DNA from: Betaproteobacteria bacterium
Lineage (GTDB): Bacteria; Pseudomonadota; Gammaproteobacteria; Burkholderiales; SG8-39
NCBI GenBank assembly: GCA_016195915.1
Contig: JACPYS010000044.1
Location: 96,562 to 160,561, forward strand
Reading direction: 5' to 3'
Length of the DNA stretch: 64,000 bases
This document shows, one piece after another, positions 15,853 through 24,344 of the stretch. The notes under the pieces were generated by a model. It saw nothing but the letters and a program-made list of their open reading frames with translations, was not told the DNA's origin and searched no databases. How positions within the stretch are numbered: position 1 is the stretch's first letter; each line of letters opens with the position of its first letter. A program made the position numbers and the translations under genes.

Positions 15853-17703
15853 CTTGAAGTCATGGAGCCCAAGTCTCTCCACCTTATCAATCTCGATCAT
15901 GATGTCTTGTATATGTCTACGCTGTAAGTTTCCGCTTGTAAGGATTGATACACTACCCTCGGATGACCTTCGCGCATCTGTATCGATAAGCCCGATAAAC
16001 TGTTTTGCCAAGGCTAGCTGCTCGAATGCCGCTTGATCGTCCTGATTCTCCATTGAAAGAATCTGCTTATATTTTTGAAAGCAATACCACGCCAATGTAT
16101 CGTAGTTACTTGCGCCCGCCGTCGTTTTATGTTCGCTTACAAAATCGCGAAGAGACTTGAAATATTTCTCTGCGGCAGCACCTACGTCATACCGCAAGTT
16201 CTGGTTATCGCCATTCCCCAACGTTGCGAACCACTCAAGGTAGTAGTAGCAAAGATTGTTTAGCAAAGACATCTCCCGGTCATCCCTGTCAGGCTCGAAT
16301 GCATCTTCATTCGCATAAAACAGCGTCTCCACTTCTCTTATCTTATCGACCGCTGTAGCAATGAATTCTGGACCAAGGGACCAATAGACATTTGCGAGTT
16401 TGCTTTTTGCAAAATAAATATCTCGGACCCTAGCAGAGTTAGACTTACGAGCGAGAATATCCTCGCACTTATCAAATTGAATTAGCGCTTGCTCGATTTT
16501 GCCTTGTGCGTATAGAACCTCGCCTAGCCTGTAATGCACAACCCAGCGTTCGTCTTGAGCATCTAGCATGCTAAGTTGCGTTGTGTACAATCGTGCAGCA
16601 TCTTGAAGCTTGCCCTCACAAAAATACAAGAAGGCGTCTTCCACGCACGCCCAGAACTGGCTGTTCTTAGTTGCTGGCCGAACCGCTAGTGCATCAACTA
16701 TCTGCTTATGCAATGCTCTCGCTTTCTCCCGCCACTTTGCTGTCCTAGCCATCCTGTTGTTGTTCTCCAAAAAATGGGCGCAGTACTGGCTATTGAGATT
16801 CCGCAACTCATCAGTATCAAATACTTCCGTGGCGACCTCTGAATCGTGGTGCATCCATTCCTTCGGTCCTGACTTTGTAGCCGAAAACTGTTCTACTGAC
16901 GTCTCCTGATCACGAATGCTACGAAGATGCCCCATCATTTCGTCCTTTGCTCTGAGTTCCGTAGCCAACAGACGAAAGCTAGTATGAATATGGGGATGAA
17001 TATTGCCTTGCTTATATGCGAGCGAGTGCTCGATTTCACCCCAAACATCCTCCAATAGGGTTCTCAACTGAATTTCGAGTGGAATCTCTTTCGATCCCGA
17101 TATCTCATTCGCCACGAAGTGAATCGACCGATACCTATTCTCTTTCTGCTGGTGTTCTAGTGCGAGATGGAACGGTTTGTGCTCTATCTGATAGTGCACG
17201 ACCCTTCTAGTTATAGCGTTCTCTTGATCGCGAGAGTCCGACAAACGCTGAGATGGGCGATCGACTGTCGCGGTAATGTTTCCTTCCCTAAACACGGATC
17301 GAATCAACGGTACTAGATGATCCTCAACTGTTCGATTGGACCAATTAAATAATTTAATTTCCGCCAAGACATACCTTTTGTCCTTTCCAGGGGTTTTGTG
17401 AAATCCGAGAAGAAGCCGAAGAAGAAATCTATAGACTGGAAGGATATCCTGTTCAAAAAGGCACAAGACACGTAAGCCAACCCAGTCTTTGATATTCGAA
17501 AGATCGTTTATTGCCTTCCGTTTTGTCTTCAGATAGGCGCTTTCGGGAGTTTTAATTCGCGCGCGCGTTACATAGAGTGGTACCTCGTATCGCTCCCTGC
17601 CCTCGGCGATGAGGCCCTCGGTATCGTATGCTAACTTCTTAAAGACTTCTAAATTCGCATTGTGAAACGTCACGATGTCGTCATAGGAGATTCTGATCGT
17701 CAT
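15844..17703 (-). CDS. RelA/SpoT-domain alarmone synthetase fused to TPR-like repeats
   Basis: Protein of 619 residues. Residues 1-235 contain a (p)ppGpp synthetase domain: RIKTPESAYLKTK at 49-61, Asp73 in IKDWVGLRV, the substrate loop NRYRSIHF with Tyr191, and EIQLRTLLEDVWGEIEHSLA at 210-229 with Glu210. Between Asp73 and Tyr191 there are about 118 residues instead of the usual 45 or so, so an insertion of roughly 70 residues is present. No hydrolase (HD) domain exists. The C-terminal half is helical with TPR-like units (HYRLGEVLYAQGKIEQALIQF). The start is set by ggtgag just before MTIRIS. The gene is AT-rich and clearly foreign. A synthetase without hydrolase is often toxic and is used in phage defence; that role is inferred here. 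Confidence 0.82.
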   Translation of the reverse strand: MTIRISYDDIVTFHNANLEVFKKLAYDTEGLIAEGRERYEVPLYVTRARIKTPESAYLKTKRKAINDLSNIKDWVGLRVLCLFEQDILPVYRFLLRLLLGFHKTPGKDKRYVLAEIKLFNWSNRTVEDHLVPLIRSVFREGNITATVDRPSQRLSDSRDQENAITRRVVHYQIEHKPFHLALEHQQKENRYRSIHFVANEISGSKEIPLEIQLRTLLEDVWGEIEHSLAYKQGNIHPHIHTSFRLLATELRAKDEMMGHLRSIRDQETSVEQFSATKSGPKEWMHHDSEVATEVFDTDELRNLNSQYCAHFLENNNRMARTAKWREKARALHKQIVDALAVRPATKNSQFWACVEDAFLYFCEGKLQDAARLYTTQLSMLDAQDERWVVHYRLGEVLYAQGKIEQALIQFDKCEDILARKSNSARVRDIYFAKSKLANVYWSLGPEFIATAVDKIREVETLFYANEDAFEPDRDDREMSLLNNLCYYYLEWFATLGNGDNQNLRYDVGAAAEKYFKSLRDFVSEHKTTAGASNYDTLAWYCFQKYKQILSMENQDDQAAFEQLALAKQFIGLIDTDARRSSEGSVSILTSGNLQRRHIQDIMIEIDKVERLGLHDFKKN

Positions 17704-17909
17704 CAAACTCACCGCCACCAAATTGCACGATCGATCGCGATGGATCGCGCTTTCTTTTGAAGATCGTTTCTCACGGTTCCGTGATGTCGCAAAACATGTT
17801 GAACGGTGAACGAGAGGAGGCCGTTTCCTTTACCATGCATGTTGCGTGAACTATTCAGCGTTTCACGAATCATGACATCACCCAAGAGTAGCCTGTACCC
17901 GGAAGCGAC

Positions 17910-18075
17910 GGTGATCGAAGGGCGTCTTTGAGCGCTCTTTAGCTCGTTTTCGGGCGGTGATACGCAACTCGGTGAGATTTTCGGGCAGTAGCTGGCTAGC
18001 GCATGACGTTTGACCCATGCCCAAAGGTGGTCAACAGAATTCAGATAGGTCGAGTACCCAGGCAGGAAGACGATC
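17910..18075 (-). pseudogene. IS630-family transposase C-terminal remnant
   Basis: The translated stretch VFLPGYSTYLNSVDHLWAW followed by VKRHALASYCPKI matches the end of the DDE domain of IS630 transposases (LPxYSPxLNPVEHLW), with the catalytic Glu changed to Asp. The rest of the element is missing, so it is a fossil that marks the island as a mobile-DNA site. It lies between the RelA/SpoT gene and the XRE operon. Confidence 0.7.
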
Positions 18076-18110
18076 TGCTCAGCACTCAAACAATCCTCGC
18101 CTTCGGGCCG

Positions 18111-18148
18111 CGCGCGAGGCGAAGCGCGAGGGATTTGCGCCTCGCGCG
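18111..18148. repeat. 11-bp GC-rich inverted repeat
   Basis: Arms cgcgcgaggcg (18111-18121) and cgcctcgcgcg (18138-18148), just beside the IS630 fragment. It is strikingly GC-rich inside an AT-rich island, so it may be a separate small insertion or the end of another element. Confidence 0.45.
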
Positions 18149-18252
18149 CGCCGGCGCCGATGGGAGTGACTATATGATGGCGTCCTGCGCAGCGAAGTTC
18201 AAGCCGCGCCGACGATCCAACAAGAAAGCGCATTCGCTACTCCGTAATGAAA

Positions 18253-18723
18253 TCACCATTTTGGCCGATTCATTCGACGATTCTCGACCTTAGAACTTGG
18301 GGTTCGGGGGTCTACATACTGACTTGAAGAATTCCATTTTCCGACAGGCTCCTCACTACCTTCCGAGCTGCGCAGCTCTCGTAGACAAACCAATGCCGCA
18401 TGGGCAAGCTGTCTTTCCAGAGTTGTTTCGCCTTTGCTGGGTGGTTCGGCCAAATACGTGATCAGGTAAACAGGAATTTCGAGTCCAGCCCCGATGGCAA
18501 CGAGCGTGTCGTATGGAACCTGAACTTCGCCACGCTCACACTTGGCCAAATGGCTTACTGAATATTGCGTTCGCCTCGCAACGTCGAGCAATGTGAGCCC
18601 TCTGGCGTTGCGACAAAGTCGAATCGCAGTACCAAGCAGTTTTGCTACCCGCCCTTCGGAAAGTGCCAATGACCCCTCTTTCGTACGACTCTTAAGCTTA
18701 ACGATATTCTCAGTATTACTCAT
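18253..18723 (-). CDS. XRE-family helix-turn-helix regulator
   Basis: Protein of 156 residues. The helix-turn-helix spans about residues 30-85, with GTAIRLCRNARGLTLLDVAR, then QYSVSHLAKCERGEVQVPYDTL. The C-terminal 70 residues have no recognisable domain. The ATG used overlaps the stop of the preceding small gene by eight bases and has gggga upstream. It is the last gene of a four-gene minus-strand operon and is the likely autoregulator of that operon. Confidence 0.75.
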   Translation of the reverse strand: MSNTENIVKLKSRTKEGSLALSEGRVAKLLGTAIRLCRNARGLTLLDVARRTQYSVSHLAKCERGEVQVPYDTLVAIGAGLEIPVYLITYLAEPPSKGETTLERQLAHAALVCLRELRSSEGSEEPVGKWNSSSQYVDPRTPSSKVENRRMNRPKW

Positions 18724-18982
18724 TTTTTTCCCCAATGCGGCAAGCAAGTTCCAAGTTCTCGCGGGACTCCAAGCGCTCAATGGACGCTGCGCGGGAACCG
18801 TTCTCGTAAACTGCTTCGCCGATAAAATTTCGGATTTTTCGAAGAAGTTGAAAGGCACCGATAGCCGGCCTGTCGACGTCAGCAAATTGCGTGAAAGTGA
18901 ACAGTTGTAGAGATTCACTATTCGTTTCCGATTGCAACCTAGCGTCTCGGCCGGAGGTAAATGACATTCGATTGCCTGGCAA
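18716..18982 (-). CDS. Hypothetical small protein in XRE operon (third gene)
   Basis: Open frame of 88 residues, not recognised. It overlaps the preceding frame by 44 bases and the following XRE gene by eight bases, the pattern of translationally coupled genes. A start at Met6 (18967) is also possible. The C-terminal part is charged and probably helical (RLESRENLELACRIGEKNE). No signal peptide or membrane segment. Because of the overlaps the choice of start is uncertain. Confidence 0.45.
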   Translation of the reverse strand: MPGNRMSFTSGRDARLQSETNSESLQLFTFTQFADVDRPAIGAFQLLRKIRNFIGEAVYENGSRAASIERLESRENLELACRIGEKNE

Positions 18983-19199
18983 GGCGCTCGAAAATCAACT
19001 CGAGAGCGGATCTTAACGTCGCGTTGGTCGGACGGAAACCCGATTTTACGGAAATTCGAAGATCACCAACTATCGAGTCCATCATGTCCAATTTCGCGCG
19101 CGACTCAATCAATCCAGAGGTAGATGCTTCTTTGCGCATTGCCTCAACTGCTTCAAGCACATACCTCATGTCGCTCCCACCAATCGGTGTATTCATCAA
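18939..19199 (-). CDS. Hypothetical small protein in XRE operon (second gene)
   Basis: Open frame of 86 residues with a clear ribosome-binding site (atggaggtgg) seven bases before the ATG. Predicted mostly helical (YVLEAVEAMRKEAS, TLRSALELIFERLARQSN), soluble, with a basic C-terminus (YLRPRR). Not recognised. It starts nine bases after the stop of the first operon gene, supporting a real transcription unit. Confidence 0.55.
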   Translation of the reverse strand: MMNTPIGGSDMRYVLEAVEAMRKEASTSGLIESRAKLDMMDSIVGDLRISVKSGFRPTNATLRSALELIFERLARQSNVIYLRPRR

Positions 19200-19208
19200 C
19201 CACCTCCA

Positions 19209-19385
19209 TTAATTGGGTGGCGGAGTCTCGAATTGGAGAATACGCCAGCCCAGATCTTTACGTGTCTGAACAAGCGCAACTGCTGGATCAAATTTCATCG
19301 ACCTTCCGCCGAGGTCCGCGTCATTACTAAATCGTCGGAGTTGCATTTCTTCATTGCCCAGAAAACATTTTGCGTGGATGACCAT
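19209..19385 (-). CDS. Hypothetical 58-residue protein, first gene of XRE operon
   Basis: The frame begins with MVIHAKCFLGNEEMQLR after a good ribosome-binding site (aaggagag, five bases upstream) and ends in RILQFETPPPN. Longer upstream extension in frame is possible but lacks such a site. Not recognised. It is the first gene downstream of the sigma70-type promoter at 19441-19468, about 50 bases from the expected start site. Confidence 0.55.
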   Translation of the reverse strand: MVIHAKCFLGNEEMQLRRFSNDADLGGRSMKFDPAVALVQTRKDLGWRILQFETPPPN

Positions 19386-19440
19386 AGATCTCTCCTTGTC
19401 GGGTTGTCGTCGACGTGTTCTTACGCCGGACAGTGCATGA

Positions 19441-19468
19441 ATAATACTTAGCATGAGGGGAAAGTCAA
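19441..19468 (-). promoter_or_regulatory. Sigma70-type promoter of the XRE operon
   Basis: Minus strand TTGACT (19468-19463), 16-base spacer, TATTAT (19446-19441). This is a close match at both hexamers and points at the four-gene operon. Just upstream, around 19473-19495, an imperfect inverted repeat (tttgtgtc ... gacaaaa) could bind the XRE regulator encoded by the last gene. Confidence 0.65.
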
Positions 19469-19499
19469 GAATTTTGTGTCCTGGTATGACAAAAAGTGT

Positions 19500-19800
19500 A
19501 CTCTAGGTGCTATTATTGATTTATTGGGACAGCTGCTCGCGAGGCACTTTGTTGTCTAAATTCAAACAATTCCCAGCGTCTCATGAGCTTCGGTGATTCC
19601 CGCTCGAAAGCGACGGTAAGACAATCCGCAGTGGCCCTCGAGAACGCCGGGGATTTGATGGAACGCGACGATCGGGGGAGACCAAGTAGTCCGTAAGCGA
19701 TCCCGGAACGACGCGAGGAGCCGCAAGCGTCGGGGGAGCACGTGATCTGACTTACGTATTGCTCAATATATGGGACTACGCGCGATAGATCATCTCGAAC
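19500..19800. other. Stretch without a recognised gene at right part of island
   Basis: Short open frames exist on both strands but none has a convincing start, codon use or family resemblance. The region sits between the XRE operon promoter and the DUF885 fragment and is probably decayed mobile DNA. Confidence 0.4.
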
Positions 19801-19811
19801 GTGGTACGGCT

Positions 19812-19952
19812 CTGAGCGTGCGGTTCGATCTCCGGGCATTCCACGATGCCATCTTGAGCGAAGGACATCTTCCGCTTAGCATGTTGCGCGAACGGATGGA
19901 TGGATGGATCGAAGATACCGCGGGAAAGGCGGCGCCGAGTGGAGTGCGGTAG
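19812..19952 (+). pseudogene. 3' fragment of a DUF885-family gene
   Basis: The last 46 codons before the stop read RFDLRAFHDAILSEGHLPL and then a helix ending WIED, which is how the C-terminus of DUF885 proteins (metallopeptidase-like) looks. The upstream 500 or so residues are missing and the frame closes a few codons earlier. The island to the left has apparently replaced the body of the gene, which gives an approximate right boundary for the insertion. Confidence 0.55.
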
Positions 19953-20006
19953 CACCGGCACCCGGAACACCCCCGCCGCCTGAACCGACACGCCAAGGAG
20001 GAACTC

Positions 20007-21332
20007 ATGCTGCAACAACACACCCCCAACCCCGCCGAACTGGTCGAACCCGACCGCGTGCACAAGGCGGTCTACACCGACCCGCAGCTGTTCGATCTCG
20101 AAATGGAGCGCATCCACGAGCGCGTCTGGATCTATTGCGGCCACGAAACGCAGGTGAAGAAGCCCGGCGACTACTACACGGTGCAGGTCGGCCGCCAGCC
20201 GATGATCATGGTGCGAGACGCCGGCGGCAGGGTGAACGTGCTCTACAACCGCTGCCCCCACCGCGGCTCGATGATCTGCGGCGACGTGCACGGCAACACC
20301 GGTGAAGCCTTCCGCTGCTCTTACCACGCATGGACTTTCCACCATGACGGCAAACTCAAGACCATCCCGATGATGGAAGCGGGCTACGCCGGCACCAACT
20401 GGACGCGCGACAACCCGGATTGCAACATGAAGCAGGCCGCGCGCGTCGAAAACTACCGCGGCTTCGTGTTCGCGAGCCTCGCCGCGGACGGCCCCGGCCT
20501 GCTCGAGTTCCTCGGGCCATCGAAGATCGCGTTCGACGACATCTGCGACCGGGCGCCGGAAGGCGAGGTGGAAGTCGTGCCGAACTGCTTCCGCGTGATC
20601 CAGAACTCCAACTGGAAGATCTTTCTCGAAAACCAGCTCGACGCGCTGCACCCGTCGGTGACGCACCAGTCCACCGGACGCGCCGCGCACGAGGTCGAGA
20701 AGATGATCGAGAAGAGGACCGGCAAGGCACCGCTTGCGTACCACATGCTGTCGGCGTTCGCGACCGTAACGATCGACAAGTGGGACAACTTCCAGACCCT
20801 CAACTATCCGCACGGCCACTGCATCCTCACCGGCTACATGGGCCTGCGGCCGCAGGACCCGGACACGCTCGCCTACGAGAAGACGCTGACGAAGGCCTAC
20901 GGCGCGAAGCGCATGGAAGAGATACTCTCGACCAATATCCACCACGTGCTGATCTACCCCGGCCTGTCGCTGCAATCGCCGCTGCAGCAGTTGCGCGCGG
21001 TGCGCCCGCTGGGCCTGAACCGGACCCTTACCGAAATCTGGCATTTTCGCCTGAAGGGCGCGCCCGAGCCGATCTACCGCAGGTCGCTCGCGTACTACAA
21101 CCTGGTGAATTCGCCCTCTACGATGGTCAACGCGGACGACCTGGAGAACTTCTGGAAGATCCAGGTCGGCCTGAGCGGCGACGGCGGCGACTGGGTGAGT
21201 TTCGCGCGTCACTACGGGCGCGACATCGAGAACAATGGCGTGGTAGAGACGGCCGCTGGCATGGGTACTTCGGAAGCGCCGATGCGCAACCAGATGAAGG
21301 CCTGGGCGCAGTACATGACGGCGGGAAATTGA
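20007..21332 (+). CDS. Aromatic-ring-hydroxylating dioxygenase, alpha (Rieske) subunit
   Basis: Oxygenase large subunit of 441 residues. The Rieske [2Fe-2S] ligands are Cys83 and His85 (NRCPHRGS) and Cys104 and His107 (FRCSYHAW). The mononuclear iron site is in LDALHPSVTH with His215 and His220, and Asp212 as the electron-relay residue between subunits. The start is preceded by aaggagg. The beta subunit gene follows by one base. No ferredoxin or reductase gene is adjacent, so electron transfer must come from elsewhere. The aromatic substrate cannot be told from sequence. Confidence 0.92.
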   Translation: MLQQHTPNPAELVEPDRVHKAVYTDPQLFDLEMERIHERVWIYCGHETQVKKPGDYYTVQVGRQPMIMVRDAGGRVNVLYNRCPHRGSMICGDVHGNTGEAFRCSYHAWTFHHDGKLKTIPMMEAGYAGTNWTRDNPDCNMKQAARVENYRGFVFASLAADGPGLLEFLGPSKIAFDDICDRAPEGEVEVVPNCFRVIQNSNWKIFLENQLDALHPSVTHQSTGRAAHEVEKMIEKRTGKAPLAYHMLSAFATVTIDKWDNFQTLNYPHGHCILTGYMGLRPQDPDTLAYEKTLTKAYGAKRMEEILSTNIHHVLIYPGLSLQSPLQQLRAVRPLGLNRTLTEIWHFRLKGAPEPIYRRSLAYYNLVNSPSTMVNADDLENFWKIQVGLSGDGGDWVSFARHYGRDIENNGVVETAAGMGTSEAPMRNQMKAWAQYMTAGN

Positions 21333-21333
21333 G

Positions 21334-21864
21334 ATGGCGAAGAAAGCGCTGAAGAAGAAGGCATTGCCCGCAAAGGCCGCCAATGGGCACGACACGCAGC
21401 ACGCGGTGGAGCAGTTCCTGTTCCGGCAGGCCGAGGTCCTCGACGGCAAACGCTGGCAGGATTACATCGACCTGTTTTCCGATGACGGCGTGTACTGGAT
21501 GCCCGCCTCGCCCGAGCAGACCACCTGGGACGGCACGCCGGCGATCTTCGCCGAGGACAAGAACCTGATGACGGTGAGGATGAAGCGCGTGCAGCACCCG
21601 GATGCCTGGTCGCAGCGGCCGTTGTGGGGAACCAACCACATCGTCGGCAACGTGATGATCGAAAAGACCGCGCCGAACGGGGATCTGGTGGTCCGCTCGC
21701 GCTTCCACATGATGGAACTGCGACGTGACGCCACGCGCCATTTTGCTGGTTCCTACCTCCATCACCTGAAGAAGACGCCGGGCGGCTACCGCATCCGGCT
21801 GCAGCGCGTGGACATGGTGAACGCGCAGGCGCCCTACGACTACGTGTTGCAGGTCTGGGTCTAG
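21334..21864 (+). CDS. Aromatic-ring-hydroxylating dioxygenase, beta subunit
   Basis: Small subunit of 176 residues with the NTF2-like fold that packs with the alpha subunit in an alpha3beta3 oxygenase. Family features are AVEQFLFRQAEVLDGKRWQD, DDGVYWMPASPEQ and MKRVQHPDAWS. The N-terminal 20 residues are a lysine/alanine-rich extension (KKALKKKALPAKAA). Immediately downstream of the alpha gene and surely cotranscribed. Confidence 0.9.
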   Translation: MAKKALKKKALPAKAANGHDTQHAVEQFLFRQAEVLDGKRWQDYIDLFSDDGVYWMPASPEQTTWDGTPAIFAEDKNLMTVRMKRVQHPDAWSQRPLWGTNHIVGNVMIEKTAPNGDLVVRSRFHMMELRRDATRHFAGSYLHHLKKTPGGYRIRLQRVDMVNAQAPYDYVLQVWV

Positions 21865-21955
21865 GCAAGCGCGTTGCGTGACCGGCAGCGCGATTGACTT
21901 CCTCAAGTGCGGGTACTAGGCTGGATTACCCAGCCGTTGCGGTGATGAGAGGTCA

Positions 21956-23212
21956 ATGGCCACGCTGCAGAGCTTGTCGCGTCCGCTGCTAGAAGTGATT
22001 TCCCGGCTCGGCGCAGACCCGGACGACGGCGAAGATGTGCGGCTCCACAAGTCGCTGTTGGTGGGCGGCAGCCTGATGTTCATCCTGGCCGGGGTCCTTT
22101 GGGGGCTGCTCTACGTGGCGTTCGGGGAACCCGTTGCGGGCGCGATTCCGCTGGCCTACGCCTGCATCTCGCTGGTCAGTGTCGCGCTGTTCGCCGCTAC
22201 CGGCCGCTACGCGCTGTTCCGCTCCAGTCAGTTCGTACTGATACTGCTGTTGCCGTTTCTGCTCCAGCTCGCGCTGGGCGGCTTCGTGAGTTCGAGCGCC
22301 GTCGTTCTGTGGTCTCTCCTTTGCCCCTTGGGCGCGCTGCTGTTCGACGAGCCGCGTCGCGCGCCGCGATGGTTTGCCGCCTTTGCCGCGATCGTCGTGA
22401 CGAGCGGCGTGGTCCAACCGTACCTGAACACGGGCAACCACCTTCCGCTCTGGCTGGTGATCGCGTTCTTCGTCATGAACATGGTGGCGATATCCGCGAT
22501 CGCCTTCACGCTGCTCTACAGTTTCGTCGCTCAAAAGGAAGCAACCCTCGGCATGTTGCGGGCAGAGCAGGAGAAATCCGAGGGACTGTTGCTCAACATC
22601 CTGCCGCGCGACATCGCTGCCGTCCTCAAGACCGGCCGGCATACCATTGCCGAGCACTACGAGGACGTGAGCATCCTGTTCGCCGACGTGGTGAACTTCA
22701 CGCCACTGTCGGCGCAGATGCGGGCCGAGGAACTGGTCGGGATGCTCAACGAGGTCTTTTCGCACTTCGACGGCCTGGCCGAAAAGTACGACGTGGAAAA
22801 GATCAAGACCATCGGAGACTGCTACATGGCGGCAAGCGGCGTACCGCGTCCCCGGCCGGACAGCGCCCGCGTGCTGGTTCGCATGGCGCTCGAGATCCGC
22901 GAATACATCGCCAGTCGCGAGTTTGCCGGCCGGCGGCTGACGATACGCATCGGTATCAATTCCGGCCCGATCGTGGCCGGGGTCATCGGCCGGCGCAAAT
23001 TCATCTATGACCTGTGGGGCGATGCGGTCAATGTCGCGAGCCGGATGGAATCGACCGGCATCGAAGGTGCGATCCAGGTGACGCGCGCAACCTACGAGCG
23101 CATTAAGGATCAGTTTGTCTGCGAATCCAAGGGCATGGTCAATGTCAAGGGCAAGGGACCCATCGAGGTCTGGCACGTAACGCGCGAGGCGGGCGCAATC
23201 GCGACACCGTGA
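21956..23212 (+). CDS. Membrane-bound class III adenylate cyclase
   Basis: Protein of 418 residues. About six hydrophobic segments occupy residues 35-190, forming a membrane sensor region. A short linker (LLLNILPRDIAAVLKTG) leads to a complete cyclase catalytic domain. The metal-binding aspartates are Asp244 (LFADVVNFT) and Asp288 (KTIGDCYMA). Lys282 (EKIKTIGD) and Asp352 (YDLWGD) correspond to the residues that select adenine. Asn359 and Arg363 (VNVASRM) stabilise the transition state. All residues for cAMP synthesis are present. It stands alone between the dioxygenase genes and the Bug genes. Confidence 0.9.
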   Translation: MATLQSLSRPLLEVISRLGADPDDGEDVRLHKSLLVGGSLMFILAGVLWGLLYVAFGEPVAGAIPLAYACISLVSVALFAATGRYALFRSSQFVLILLLPFLLQLALGGFVSSSAVVLWSLLCPLGALLFDEPRRAPRWFAAFAAIVVTSGVVQPYLNTGNHLPLWLVIAFFVMNMVAISAIAFTLLYSFVAQKEATLGMLRAEQEKSEGLLLNILPRDIAAVLKTGRHTIAEHYEDVSILFADVVNFTPLSAQMRAEELVGMLNEVFSHFDGLAEKYDVEKIKTIGDCYMAASGVPRPRPDSARVLVRMALEIREYIASREFAGRRLTIRIGINSGPIVAGVIGRRKFIYDLWGDAVNVASRMESTGIEGAIQVTRATYERIKDQFVCESKGMVNVKGKGPIEVWHVTREAGAIATP

Positions 23213-23353
23213 CGCGCCCGGGCGGTACGGGTGCAGGGAGGGACCCACATGGACGAAGGCTCGCGCCGCGCTGATTCCGCTGCTGGAGAAGCCTTGCGAG
23301 AGGTCCGGCCTGCCGAAACCCGGTGAGCACAACGAGGTGATGCTGGAGTCCCT

Positions 23354-24334
23354 ATGATCAGACGCGAATTTTTCCACGCCGCCTGCGTTGTCGCGCTGGC
23401 CGCCGCGATTCCCGCCAGCGCGTTTGCGCAGGGTGATTACCCGGTGAAGCCGATCAGGCTGATCGTGCCGTTTCCTCCCGCCGGCGGGACGGACGTCCTG
23501 TCGCGGGTGATCGGCCAGGCGATCGGCAACGCGACCAAATGGTCGATCGTGATCGACAACAAGCCGGGCGCGGGCGGCAACATCGGCCTCGAAATGCTCG
23601 CCAAGTCGCCTGCGGACGGCTACACCATCGCGATGGGCCAGACAGCGAATCTGGCCGTCAATCCGGCGCTCTATTCGAAGATGGCATTCGAACCGCTGAA
23701 GGACTTCGCGCCGGTCGCGATGGTATCGTCGCAGCCCTTGATCCTCGTGGTGTCGGAAAATTCGAAGATCCGTTCGCTCAAGGACCTTGTCGATACGGCG
23801 AAGAAGAATCCCGGCAGGATCAACATGGCTTCCGCCGGCAACGGAACCATTGGGCACATCGGCGGCGAACTGTTCCAGCGGCGCGCGGGAATCAAGCTGA
23901 CGCACGTTCCCTACAAAGGCGCCAGCCCTGCCGTCACCGACCTGATGGGCGGCAATGTCGATTGTTTCTTCGGCAACAGCCAGGCGGTCGGCGGTCTGGT
24001 CACCGGGGGAAAGCTGCGTGCGATCGCCGTCACGTCACCGCAGCGGATCGCCAACTTCCCCAACGTTCCTGCGGTGGCAGAGTCCGGGTATCCGGGGTTC
24101 GAGGCGTCGACCTGGAGCGGGCTGCTTGCCCCCGCGGGCACACCGCAGCCGGTCATCGACCGCCTGAACGGCGAAGTGCTCAAGGCACTTAAACAACCCG
24201 AGGTGCTCAAGAGACTGTACGAAGACGGCAGTACTTCGCTCGGCGGCACACCTAAGCAGTTCGCCGAGTTCATGAGGTCCGAGCACGCGAAGTGGGGCGC
24301 CGCGGTTCGCGACGCCGGCATCAAGCTCGACTGA
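23354..24334 (+). CDS. Bug-family periplasmic solute-binding protein
   Basis: Protein of 326 residues, signal peptide ending near ASAFAQG, then YPVKPIRLIVPFPPAGGTD and VIDNKPGAGGNIG, the two family signatures. Start ATG overlaps an upstream open frame (CTATGA). It is followed 10 bases later by a second, different Bug gene, and the two are probably cotranscribed with the CoA-transferase gene. Confidence 0.88.
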   Translation: MIRREFFHAACVVALAAAIPASAFAQGDYPVKPIRLIVPFPPAGGTDVLSRVIGQAIGNATKWSIVIDNKPGAGGNIGLEMLAKSPADGYTIAMGQTANLAVNPALYSKMAFEPLKDFAPVAMVSSQPLILVVSENSKIRSLKDLVDTAKKNPGRINMASAGNGTIGHIGGELFQRRAGIKLTHVPYKGASPAVTDLMGGNVDCFFGNSQAVGGLVTGGKLRAIAVTSPQRIANFPNVPAVAESGYPGFEASTWSGLLAPAGTPQPVIDRLNGEVLKALKQPEVLKRLYEDGSTSLGGTPKQFAEFMRSEHAKWGAAVRDAGIKLD

Positions 24335-24344
24335 GGAGAATGAA

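Noticed and set aside
19513..19839. 108-codon minus-strand frame in the right part of the island
   Set aside because: No ribosome-binding site, no family resemblance, and it runs into the DUF885 fragment on the other strand.
19776..21449. A 557-codon minus-strand frame opposite the dioxygenase alpha gene
   Set aside because: Reads as His/Arg/Val-rich low-complexity antisense of a clear Rieske protein.
23230..23356. Possible 3' remnant of a CoA-transferase gene (frame ending GLPKPGEHNEVMLESL)
   Set aside because: The tail resembles the PAPxxGEHxxEVL end of that family and overlaps the Bug start, but it is too short and imperfect to separate from chance.
21989..23905. A 638-codon minus-strand frame opposite the adenylate cyclase
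   Set aside because: Antisense of a catalytically complete cyclase and a Bug gene; no motifs of its own.
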